Shown: positions 43,635-52,165 of the stretch, one piece after another | Layout: each line of letters starts with the position of its first letter | Numbering within the stretch: position 1 is the first letter of the stretch | NCBI RefSeq assembly: GCF_000346485.2 | Contig: NZ_KQ976354.1 | Span: 2,669,421-2,733,420, forward strand | Direction: 5' to 3' | DNA: 64,000 nt | Source of the DNA: Scytonema hofmannii PCC 7110 | Lineage (GTDB): Bacteria > Cyanobacteriota > Cyanobacteriia > Cyanobacteriales > Nostocaceae | The notes under the pieces: generated by a model | The model's input: only the letters and a program-made list of their open reading frames with translations | Databases searched by the model: none | What the model was told of the DNA's origin: nothing | Position numbers and translations under genes: made by a program

Positions 43635-44066
43635 TGTCAGAATCTCCAAATTTGTCTATTAACGAGTTGCTTTTAACAGCCATTGAGGTTAAAGCATCAG
43701 AGAGCTTAGCTAAAGCCTTATTCAAGCCGTGCCAAGTAAGAACAAACCAGCGCGGTTATCAAAACTCCTGACGGGAGTCTAAGCTTTTCAAAATGGCGCA
43801 GTCTTCTAGTCCCTTGATTAATCTATGGGAATTAAGTGATATCCCTAATCAAGACTGCCCCATTTTTACAGCGAGTACCAGACTTGTGGTTTAGTCTAGT
43901 ATGTAAATTAATGTAACAGCATTTTTAAGTTTTGTAAATATTCTTAAACAAAGAGTGACTACTATCTACTAATAGGTTGTATTGTGGACTGTTATGTATC
44001 AGCCCAACTCCATACAGTCTGAGGTTTTGTTACAAAAATTAACTAGCTAATTTCCGAAAGAGTGGT
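43635..44066. promoter_or_regulatory. OCP upstream region with a stem-loop
   Basis: The 430-base region upstream of OCP and downstream of the second pentapeptide gene has no gene. CTTGATTA (43813-43820) and TAATCAAG (43846-43853) form an outer stem, with GGGA/TCCC inside. It could be a terminator for the upstream gene or a leader structure of OCP; the sequence does not decide. A second weak hairpin (ACTCCTGACGGGAGT) lies at about 43765-43779. Confidence 0.4.
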
Positions 44067-44576
44067 TTAATCGTAAAGTGTACCGTCGGGCATGATTGCC
44101 CCTGTTAGGGTTGCCCCTTTTAGATTGACCCCAATCATGAGTGCTCCTCTGAGGTCAGCTCTGGTCAAATTAGCACTCCTTAGATCTGTCTGATGCAGGA
44201 TAGCTCTGGTTAAATCGGCTCCAACCAAGTTAGCCCAACTCAGATTAGCCTTAGTCAGGTTTGTATCTCTTAGATTGGCTTGATGTAGAATTACGTTACA
44301 AAGATTCGCTCTACTTAGGTCGGCTCCATTTAACGCTGCCATTGACAGGACGGCTGCAATCAGGTTTGCTGCATTCAAATTGGCTTCTCTCAGGGAAGCC
44401 TCGCTCAAGTCTGTTCGATGCAGAATTGCCCAACTGAGATCGGCACCCGTGAGGTCTGCAAATCTCAGAGAAGCTTCAGTTAGACACACTTCACTCAGGT
44501 TTGCTCCTCTAAGATTTGCCCCATCAAAATTTCTATGTCCTGCGGTATAGCGTCTTACAAGTTCAAAAGTGTTCAT
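44067..44576 (-). CDS. Cytoplasmic pentapeptide-repeat protein
   Basis: A roughly 169-residue protein. A short N-terminal part (MNTFELVRRYTAGHRNFDGANL, split as repeat start) leads to about 27 pentapeptides, ending GAIMPDGTLYD. The end motif MPDGTxY is seen in other pentapeptide proteins. It is a sister of the gene at 41874 by N-terminal alignment, and that alignment is why I choose ATG 44576; ATG 44600 upstream is possible and both have only close-spaced ribosome sites. The pair flank OCP. Confidence 0.88.
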   Translation of the reverse strand: MNTFELVRRYTAGHRNFDGANLRGANLSEVCLTEASLRFADLTGADLSWAILHRTDLSEASLREANLNAANLIAAVLSMAALNGADLSRANLCNVILHQANLRDTNLTKANLSWANLVGADLTRAILHQTDLRSANLTRADLRGALMIGVNLKGATLTGAIMPDGTLYD

Positions 44577-44603
44577 CTCTCCTGAAATTAATTCGTTCAT
44601 CAC

Positions 44604-45287
44604 TCCAACTACCTACTACTGCGATCGCTCTTATCTTGCACCTATCCGTACAAACCCAGGCAAAGTAAAAAGATACAAGGGTAAGCTACCGTCTTTTTAT
44701 CGCTAAATCAGGGTTAGCGGGTTTTATACAGAGTGACTAAATGACATCAACTTTTGTTGATGCAAGATGTGACATCGCCAACTAGCGCTCACTGTGACAA
44801 CAATAGGCGCAATTATGGGTATACTTTTTCAGATTTTTTTTTAAACTTTTTTAAAATTTTAACTGAGTATTTGTGCTTAGTCAACCTCAGTTGAGCCTGA
44901 TTTGAGTATTTTTACTCATGATGTTCGGGATTGACCAACTCGAAGGATTACTCCCGAACCGCCAGAAGATTACCTAAACAAGTAGGGTGGGCAATGCCCA
45001 CCATTCGCTATTGGTGGGCATTGCCCACCCTACAAGAATCGGTAATTTTAGAGCGGGAAAGGAGTAGTCACTGTAAGTTTTGTTGAGCACTCCTTCTTCG
45101 TTAGTTGTATACATCACTGCATTTTTTTATATTTTTATTAAAACTTGTAAAATATTGTAAATAAAACTTTGCAAAGAAACAATGGTTTCACTATTGCTTT
45201 TGCTTTAGTTAATGATAAGAAGTGCTTAATCGACCGACACCCACTCCCTACTCCCTACTCCCCACTCCCCACTCCCTACCCTAACCC
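44604..45287. other. Intergenic with palindrome and heptamer repeats
   Basis: No gene seen. It contains the repeats at 44982-45033 and 45241-45290; otherwise it is AT-rich with T-runs (44820-44860). Confidence 0.55.
44982..45033. repeat. 21-bp perfect inverted repeat
   Basis: Arms starting GTAGGGTGGGCAATGCCCAC (44982-45002) and ending with the exact complement (45013-45033), with a 10-base loop. Each arm is itself palindromic around GGGCAATGCCC. Confidence 0.85.
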
Positions 45288-45290
45288 CTA
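45241..45290. repeat. 7-bp tandem repeat (ACTCCCT/ACTCCCC)
   Basis: Heptamers CACTCCC/CTACTCC run directly into the end of the kinase gene; complement-type of the array at 42434. Confidence 0.75.
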
Positions 45291-47048
45291 CTTCCATCCC
45301 AAAAAGCGCAACCCAGGCACAATTAAGTAATGGCTGATTCCCAACCAAAAACTCTGCAAAACACCCATAAAGCTAAAAAAGATGACTGGAAGCAAGATTT
45401 CGCCGAGGCTAGGTGAGATCGAGAAGTTAAAGATATGTATAGGAAACCCTAAAATCACTAAGAATGCGAAGACGATCGCAGTACCAAATGCAGCCATAAA
45501 AGCGTATACTATATGATGGCTGCGAAGCCCCAAACCTAAAGTTAGCAGGGAAACAGTGGCTAAAACTAATCCTACCAAGCCCTCCGGTATCTGTTCGGGA
45601 GTCATCAGTTGTAAAACTAACCAACCGAAACCGTAGCTAATAACGCTCATAACCGACGCTACCACAAATCGTCGTCGCTGACCAAACCCACCTGCAATGG
45701 TTAATCCCCATGCAGTTCCCAATCCAGCACCGATAAATAAAAGAATCTCCGAGCCAAAAATCGTATGAGAAATTCCTGTTGCTTCAAATAACTGTTCTGA
45801 CAAAAATTGGGCTAAGTAGTCGTCTAGAGAGATTTGGGATGCTAAGATAAAACCCGCGATCGCACCCAAACTAGCACCGACTCCAGTTAAAATCATTGTC
45901 CACAATGTATCCAGACAAGCTAGTATAACTGAAACAATTGTTTTGACTATAAAAAAAGTCGTTTTGCCCGCAGCTTGAGTAGAACGACTGAGGGCTTTTC
46001 CCAAAGAATCCTCAACTTGAGACAGCAAACTTCCTGCTTGACCCAGGTTTTGGCGAACAGATTTTTCAATTTGAGAGAAAACACTGGGCTGGGGTAATTG
46101 GGAAATCTTTGACAAGCGCTTTTGAAGAATTGCCGCATTTGCCGGACGCGATCGCACATCCTCCTGAATCATATCATCCAGTAAATCAGCAAACTGGGGA
46201 CTGATTTTAACTTCATTGCGCCAAAAAAGTTCTCCTGTTGCTGGATTTGCCAATTCTGTCAGAGATTTGCCCGTCAACATCTCAATCGTGGTTCGACCAA
46301 GAGCATAAAAATCAGCAGGTGGTCCAACAACACCGCCAGCAATTTGCTCTGGAGGACTATAACCTGTAGAATACAATCTAGTAGAAGAAGACTGATTGCG
46401 AAATGGGTTGGAACTCACCTGTTTTGCTCCGCCAAAATCAATAAGCACCAGTCGATCTCCCTTAGTCCCCGCCCCTTTACTGTGGGAAGACCTCAGCATT
46501 AAATTAGAAGGCTTGATATCGCGATGGATAATCTTACGGCTGTGTAACTCCTGTAAAATGTCCATAGCTTGAGCCAGCCAGTTTAACACCAACTCCTGCG
46601 GACACCCATGAGAATATTGCTGAAACAGTTCCTCCAGAGTTTGACCGGAAATTTTTTCCATCACCAAACAATGAAGTTGGCATGGTTTTGATTGCGGAGA
46701 AGTTGTCTGTAACGTTTCTATGTGGAAAAAACCATCAGTTTCAACTTTTGGCACACCGGGATGTCTCAACCGAGCTAAAACTGCTGCTTCTTGGGAGAAC
46801 AATTCTAGCGCCTTTGGCGAAGATTCTATCAAAACCTTCAACACCTTTTCTGTTTGAGTTTTGCAATCCCAAACAGTGTAAATCTGGGCGAAGCCACCAG
46901 ATCCCAAAGGCTGTAAAGGAATATAGCGATCTAATAGCTGTAGCGGTGCGCCACAGCTATTGCAAAATTTGTTTCCCCAAAGCTGGGGATAAGGGCGAGG
47001 ACATTCTGGGTTAATGCAATGAATTGCACTTTGATTTAGGTGGGACAC
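45288..47048 (-). CDS. Zinc-ribbon Ser/Thr kinase with C-terminal membrane domain
   Basis: A 586-residue kinase. Residues 11-32 form a zinc ribbon (C11, C16, C29, C32). The kinase domain (about 40-310) has GSGGFA, Lys71, HRDIKPSN, DFGG and SPPEQ, so it should be active. After a linker come about six transmembrane helices (about 370-580; MILTGVGASLGAIAGFILA, LFIGAGLGTAWGLTIAGGF), which place the kinase on the inner or thylakoid membrane. This arrangement is known in cyanobacteria. Target unknown. The start is ATG 47048 because the ribbon begins just after it. Confidence 0.9.
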   Translation of the reverse strand: MSHLNQSAIHCINPECPRPYPQLWGNKFCNSCGAPLQLLDRYIPLQPLGSGGFAQIYTVWDCKTQTEKVLKVLIESSPKALELFSQEAAVLARLRHPGVPKVETDGFFHIETLQTTSPQSKPCQLHCLVMEKISGQTLEELFQQYSHGCPQELVLNWLAQAMDILQELHSRKIIHRDIKPSNLMLRSSHSKGAGTKGDRLVLIDFGGAKQVSSNPFRNQSSSTRLYSTGYSPPEQIAGGVVGPPADFYALGRTTIEMLTGKSLTELANPATGELFWRNEVKISPQFADLLDDMIQEDVRSRPANAAILQKRLSKISQLPQPSVFSQIEKSVRQNLGQAGSLLSQVEDSLGKALSRSTQAAGKTTFFIVKTIVSVILACLDTLWTMILTGVGASLGAIAGFILASQISLDDYLAQFLSEQLFEATGISHTIFGSEILLFIGAGLGTAWGLTIAGGFGQRRRFVVASVMSVISYGFGWLVLQLMTPEQIPEGLVGLVLATVSLLTLGLGLRSHHIVYAFMAAFGTAIVFAFLVILGFPIHIFNFSISPSLGEILLPVIFFSFMGVLQSFWLGISHYLIVPGLRFLGWK

Positions 47049-47101
47049 AAGCGCTTAAAGACACAGCCTGACTCGATTGTACACAATTAGCGCTTGGTTG
47101 A

Positions 47102-47206
47102 CAGTGACCAGTGAACAGTGACCAGTGACCAGTGACCAGTGACCAGTGACCAGTGACCAGTGACCAGTGAACAGTGACCAGTGAACAGTGACCAGTGACC
47201 AGTGAC
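47102..47206. repeat. Fifteen 7-bp repeats (CAGTGAC)
   Basis: Fifteen contiguous CAGTGAC/CAGTGAA units between the membrane kinase start and the PGM1-like gene end. The longest heptamer array here. Confidence 0.95.
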
Positions 47207-47215
47207 CAATAACAC

Positions 47216-48829
47216 TTACCAAAAAGCTATCTCTGGTAAATTCACAAAACTATCCCACTGCTGACGCCCACTTTCTTCGTCTAAGACTTTGGCTACTTTA
47301 TTATAGATTTCTTCCGCCTGTTGCGGTGAATCACCGATACTCGTTAGCCCTAATTTCCCAAACTGGGAAAGACATCCCATCAAGTGAAAAACTGTTCCTG
47401 TTTCGGTTCCTGTATCAAAATGCAATCTGTGATGGGCGACAATATCCATTAAATCATTGGGCATTAGACCGTGATAGCGATCTTTCTGTAGGTTATCTGT
47501 CGCAACGTAGTATTTGGGACGCCCTTGCTGACTGTAAAATAACCCAGTTGAAAGATTGTATCGTCCATTCGTTAGTAATCTTAGGGTCATAAATGGATGT
47601 GTTGTACCGCCTTTCCGTAGGTTAATTTCGATCGCTTGCATATCCCATTGTCCATCACCTCGGTCAACGGCTACAAAATCTACCCCAAATCTTTCCAATG
47701 CTCCTTTTTCTGCCAAATTTTTCCCAATTTTCAACCCTATCTGCTGCAATTGCAATCTATAAGCTTCATCTGCAGGAAACCGACATCCTAAGTATATTTG
47801 CTCATCCGAACCTCCTAAAATTTGGTCGTGGGTGGAAAGAATTTCTACATCTCCATTGGGAGTAATGCGTCCCTGTACGCTGGGAGAACGCTTGATTTCG
47901 CCTTCCACAAAAGCTTCTACTATGGCTCCCAATTCGGGAATTCTTCCAGAAAAATTATCCCAGGTTTCGTTTTTCGCTTGAAAGCGCAGAGTATCAAAAC
48001 TTTTTTCCAACGCTTCTACCCTTTGAGCATAGTTCGCATTGGGGGGCGCTAAATCTTGAATTGGTTTTAAATCCAAAAGCGCATTTCCTTCCCCTGAAAA
48101 TCCTTCATTTAACTTAACAACCATTCGTTTTAATGTCGGTTGGCGTTCCCATAAATCAGCAGCTGCTTCTGCTAAATCTGTGGAAGTCCAAACTCTCTGA
48201 CTTCCATCAGGATGGGGAATTCCACATTCTGCAAAAATTTGCCGACTACCACTTTTTGTTCCCCAAATTTGCAAATCTGGTGCAGCAGCGTAAAGCGGTA
48301 CACCCAATTTTAGCGAAAGTTCTGCTTCTATTTCTGTGGCGTTGTAGCACACCATAAATGCTTTATCATGCCTTAAGGCTTGACGTATTCGTTCTATCAA
48401 GCGAGGGCGATCTAGAATTTTTTGAGTTAAAGGTTTGACAGAAGCATCGTAAGTAGAAAGTAATAGCAAGCGATTGCGAGCATGAGAAAAGGGAATTCCA
48501 GGTAATAATTGTAAATAGTAGTCAATTACACTGGGATGTAGTGGTAGGGACGTGACGTAAATTAACCTAGTGCGAGGATTCCGCAAACGAATTAATGAAA
48601 ATAATAATCTTTCCTCATAATGTTCGCAACCTTCAATTTTTCTCAATTCGCGTTGATCGATGCTAATAGAAGGAACGATCAAAATATCTGCATCACTGCT
48701 ATCAAATAACTCTAATGTTTGCCAGCGATCGCGTAAAGTTTGTTGAAGGTCTCGAAAGCGATCGGGTTGTTCTAAATATGAAGAAAGACAATTGAGTGTT
48801 TGCATAGTAGTAATTTTACTTGGTTCCAT
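47216..48829 (-). CDS. ATP-grasp ligase related to PGM1 peptide ligase
   Basis: A 537-residue protein. From memory it resembles cyanobacterial proteins named after the pheganomycin peptide ligase PGM1. The N-terminal part (about 1-150) ends with YDASVKPLTQKILDRPRL; the ATP-grasp core follows with MVVKLNEGFSGEGNALLDL (glycine-rich loop), VEAFVEGEIKRSPSVQGRI, and FGVDFVAVDRGDGQWDMQAIEINLRKGGTTHP, which supplies the metal-binding Glu-x-Asn. It would activate a carboxylate with ATP and form an amide; substrate unknown. Start ATG 48829, or 24 bases later; neither has a good ribosome site. Confidence 0.8.
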   Translation of the reverse strand: MEPSKITTMQTLNCLSSYLEQPDRFRDLQQTLRDRWQTLELFDSSDADILIVPSISIDQRELRKIEGCEHYEERLLFSLIRLRNPRTRLIYVTSLPLHPSVIDYYLQLLPGIPFSHARNRLLLLSTYDASVKPLTQKILDRPRLIERIRQALRHDKAFMVCYNATEIEAELSLKLGVPLYAAAPDLQIWGTKSGSRQIFAECGIPHPDGSQRVWTSTDLAEAAADLWERQPTLKRMVVKLNEGFSGEGNALLDLKPIQDLAPPNANYAQRVEALEKSFDTLRFQAKNETWDNFSGRIPELGAIVEAFVEGEIKRSPSVQGRITPNGDVEILSTHDQILGGSDEQIYLGCRFPADEAYRLQLQQIGLKIGKNLAEKGALERFGVDFVAVDRGDGQWDMQAIEINLRKGGTTHPFMTLRLLTNGRYNLSTGLFYSQQGRPKYYVATDNLQKDRYHGLMPNDLMDIVAHHRLHFDTGTETGTVFHLMGCLSQFGKLGLTSIGDSPQQAEEIYNKVAKVLDEESGRQQWDSFVNLPEIAFW

Positions 48830-49276
48830 CCAAGCATTGCTAATTTAGGTATATCGTACAGAACAAATAGATGCGAAGAATTTGTACACTTCTTCATTCT
48901 TACGCTTTTTTCTCTCATGATTTGTACTATCTAAAGAAGCAATATTTAACACTCCTATCTAAGTCGAAATGAAGATTAGAGCAATAAGAAACATAGGAAA
49001 GAACCACCAACCACTAACCACTGTACGGGCGCAATACCTTGCTGTAGGGGCGCAATGCCTTGCGCCCCTACCAACCTTGTGTATCAATTTAATTATGTCT
49101 TAATATTGAGAAATTTTGAGTTTATTTACATCTAAAGTGTGATTTATGACAAAGATACAATTGTTTAGGGTTTATACCAAAAACTGTTTAGAACTTGACT
49201 TTCCAAAAATTGTCAACAATCGTAGGGGCGCAAGGTCTTGCGCCCCTACAGCCTGAAACGACCATTATCCATTCAT
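48830..49276. other. Intergenic with two GTAGGGGCGCAA hairpins
   Basis: No gene seen. Palindromes GTAGGGGCGCAATGCC (49044-49071) and GTAGGGGCGCAAGGTC (49222-49249), each completed by its complement, are common cyanobacterial intergenic repeats. Confidence 0.65.
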
Positions 49277-49507
49277 TCATATTAACGTCAATTTGTACAG
49301 TGCGTAAGTCCTAACACTATCTCCCCAGTCTTGTTGAGTTTCAAATTTGTCTACAAAATCTAATTCTTCACTAAAAACTTTTTGGCACTGGTTACACTTA
49401 TTATCGTTCACCCCCTTCGCGCGGAGTTGATAGTAATAATCGAAGAAATTAGTATATAAATTAGCTAAAATGCTTGGCAGTTGAGTCGCCAATTCCTGCT
49501 TTGTCAA
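49277..49507 (-). pseudogene. Fragment containing ISL3 transposase zinc-binding motif
   Basis: The frame includes KCNQCQKVFSEELDFVDKFE, the zinc-finger end of an ISL3-family transposase N-terminus, nearly the same as at 50590-50650. The flanking residues of the 76-codon frame (MTKQELATQLPSILANLY; QQDWGDSVRTYALYKL) do not fit a transposase. A relic joined to other DNA; non-functional. Confidence 0.55.
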
Positions 49508-49704
49508 TGATTTGTAGCGCTCCTTATGTGTCGCTGTGCCAGAGTTAGTGAATATTTGTAATGCGATGCACGCGTATTAAAAAATGACTTCGGTATCTCG
49601 ACTAGCTTTTTCTTACGATACAATAGGAACAGCACTTAAGGGTCGTTATTCAAATGAAAATAAGGATAAATGAACAGTAAAAGTAAACCCTACAAGTAAC
49701 TTTT

Positions 49705-50328
49705 ATGACCCAAACACTACCACTACAAAAGCGATTTACCTTCGATGAATTTATCGAATGGTATCCAGAAAACTCACCCCTACGCTACGAGCTACACAAC
49801 GGAGTTATAATTGAGATGCCCCCACCAACTGGCGACCATGAAGATGTTGTAGGTTTTTTAATTGAACAAATCGTGACTGAATTTAAGCAGTGTAAGCTAC
49901 CCTATACCATTCCAAAATCTGCTTTAGTTAAAACGCCTCATGGTGAATCAGCCTACATCCCCGATGTATTGGTACTAAATCGGGACAATTTAAAGAATGA
50001 ACCATTGTGGAAAAAAGAATCGACTGTTATTTACCCTGAATCTGTACCGTTGATAGTTGAAGTTGTTTCAACCAACTGGCGTGACGATTATCACAATAAA
50101 TTCGGGAATTATGAATATATGGGAATACCCGAATATTGGATTGTAGATTATGCTGCATTGGGCGGGCGTAAGTTTATCGGCAATCCTAAACAACCTACGA
50201 TTATTGTTTGCGAGTTGATTGACGGTGAATATCAAATGACCCCGTTTAGGGGTGATGATTTGATTGCGTCACCGACTTTTCCGCAGTTGAATTTAACCGC
50301 ACAACAGGTTTTTGGCTCTGTGATTTAA
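49705..50328 (+). CDS. Uma2-family (DUF820) PD-(D/E)XK endonuclease-like protein
   Basis: A 207-residue protein of the Uma2 family, very abundant in cyanobacteria. Typical order: FTFDEFIEWYPENSPLRYELHNG, IEMPPPTGDHEDV, IPDVLVL (active-site Asp), PLIVEVVS (Glu of the ExV/K motif), and EYWIVDYAA. The KFGNYEYMGIPEYW stretch is the usual family core. Restriction-like nuclease folds are expected, but the cellular role of Uma2 proteins is unsettled. It lies between two ISL3 relics, so the gene may have arrived with them. Confidence 0.9.
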   Translation: MTQTLPLQKRFTFDEFIEWYPENSPLRYELHNGVIIEMPPPTGDHEDVVGFLIEQIVTEFKQCKLPYTIPKSALVKTPHGESAYIPDVLVLNRDNLKNEPLWKKESTVIYPESVPLIVEVVSTNWRDDYHNKFGNYEYMGIPEYWIVDYAALGGRKFIGNPKQPTIIVCELIDGEYQMTPFRGDDLIASPTFPQLNLTAQQVFGSVI

Positions 50329-50426
50329 TTAAAAATACCTTATCGCTTTCACCAGTGATAGGGTATTTGAGCAAATCCTCTACCTTCCTGGTATGGTGGT
50401 GTGAAGTTACCAAGACTCTCGTTGGG

Positions 50427-50666
50427 ATGGGGTTAATCATAGAAATAGAGGCTGTTGTGCGTTATTCCACCTGTCCTAGATGTGGTCAATTTAGCAGAAG
50501 TATACATCAAAATCATTGGCGGATTATCCAAGATTTACCTTGGAGTACCAAGCCAGTTTTACTAAGAATTAATCACCGCCAATTTAAGTGTAACCAGTGC
50601 CAAAAAGTTTTTAATGAAGAATTAGATTTTGTAGACCAATTTGAAACTCTAGCAGTTTATCGATAA
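50427..50666 (+). pseudogene. N-terminal fragment of an ISL3-family transposase
   Basis: It reads MGLIIEIEAVVRYSTCPRCG, then HQNHWRIIQDLPWSTKPVLL and FKCNQCQKVFNEELDFVDQ, the N-terminal zinc-binding domain of ISL3 transposases (CxxC pairs). The protein ends after FETLAVYR; the catalytic DDE part is missing. The first 20-30 residues are also lost. Confidence 0.75.
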
Positions 50667-50785
50667 AGATCGTCTAAAGTTAGATGCAAAAAATCAGCGA
50701 TAATTACTAGTATCCAGCTATCCTAATGAGAGAAATATAACCACATTTATCGATACATGAGATAATAGTAAATAGAGCGATCATG

Positions 50786-52165
50786 CAGGGTTAGCGCGTC
50801 TCAAATTCTGTTGACAGGCGGATCATAGTATGGAGTTCGAGTTTGAGACAGCCGCCGCCAGTACAGAAAGCATATACTGATCGTTCATAGCGGCTCGCCG
50901 TGACTTTTGGCGAATACTGCGGCGAAAAGATGTTTCTTGTTCTAAGGCATTGAGTGCAATGCGACGTAGTAAAGCAAAATTTTGTGGGCTGTGTAGAGAA
51001 CGAATCCGACATTCATCTTCATGGAAACTTGATCTAATGTCCAATGAACAGAATTTTCAATTCCCCAGTGTTGTCGAATTGCGCTACCAATCTTGTTAGC
51101 ATCACTGGTGAGACTAGAGATGTAAAATTGCACCTCGTGGGTAGTTTTATTCCAATGCTGAATTGAACGCACTACCATCACCACTGTTGTCAGTCCTACC
51201 CAATCATCTTGTTCATGAAGTGCAGGAAGTTGTGACACTGACACAGTGTAAACTTGACGATTTTCGATTCTGTGATGTCCCTTTTCTACCCGTTGACTAA
51301 TATTCACATCAACACCTTTAAAACCAAGAGATAGGGAAGTTTCAAACCAATTCTTCACTTGTTGGTGTAGTGTGGGATGATTATCTTTGAGGCTCAAAAT
51401 ATAATCAGAACCACCTTCTCTAATTTTTTTGGCAATTGATTTCTGTGTACCCATTGCATCAATAGTAATGATGCAGCCAGATAAATCTAGCATTTCTAAG
51501 AGTGCTGGTATGGCCGTGATTTCATTCGATTTGGCGCTCACCTTCGTTTGTCCCAAGACCAAACGGTGTTCTTGAGACCAAGCACTGACCATATGTAAAG
51601 CTTTCAGCTGAGATGTTCGGTCATATGAGCCTTTGAGAGCTTTGCCGTCTATGGCGACTACTTCTACTCCTAAATTCTCAACTAACGATTGCACCCACAC
51701 TCGAAAACATTGCTCAAATTCTTTGGGGTTAATTCTCTCAAACACTCTCCTAAAAGTATCGGGGCTGGGGATTCCGAAGGGCAGTTCTAGAAATGTCTCC
51801 AACCATTCTTTTTTATTTATTCCATATTCTTCAATATCTTCCCAACCTTGAGCACCGGCAATGACTGCCAAAATAGAAATGGTGATAATATCAGTCAGTA
51901 AATGCCATCTCGTCCTTTCTGCTCTTGGGTCTTTTACTTGTGTGAAGTATTCTTGAAACTTACTGGTAATGTCAAAACTGTCTACGCTGGGTGTCAAAGA
52001 TTTTTCAGTTTTACTTTTCTTTTCAAATCCTGTTGGCATGACGACAGATGTTGCAGCTAGATGGATTAAATCTTACCCTAGCTCAGATAGTGCCACTTTG
52101 TTTTAAACCCTATTACCGCTCAAGTCAGTCCTCTTGTCAATAGGGTTTGAGACGCGCTGACCCTG
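50786..52165 (-). mobile_element. ISAs1-family insertion sequence, complete ends
   Basis: A 1380-bp element. The left end CAGGGTTAGCGCGTCTCAAA and right end (complement) CAGGGTCAGCGCGTCTCAAA continue to match with a few mismatches for about 33 bp. It contains one transposase frame, broken by a frameshift. Flanks are AGCGATCATG on the left and AGCATGATGT on the right: no exact 8-10 bp duplication, so the surrounding DNA has been rearranged after or during insertion. It sits in the 3' part of a giant kinase gene. Confidence 0.9.
50823..52039 (-). pseudogene. ISAs1-family DDE transposase, frameshifted
   Basis: The main frame (52039 down to about 51030) covers the N-terminal domain and catalytic core: AVIAGAQGWEDIEEYG, PSPDTFRRVFERI, VVAIDGKALKGSYD, ITIDAMGTQKSIAKKI, YILSLKDNHP and IRQHWGIENSVHWTLD. 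After LD the family motif should read on as FHEDECRIR; that appears in another frame (FHEDECRIRSLHSPQNFALL to about 50823). One base is missing near 51026-51033. The enzyme is probably inactive. Confidence 0.88.

Noticed and set aside
47102-47206. CRISPR or iteron origin
   Set aside because: Pure 7-bp tandem repeats without spacers, no replication gene nearby, and similar arrays occur in many places.
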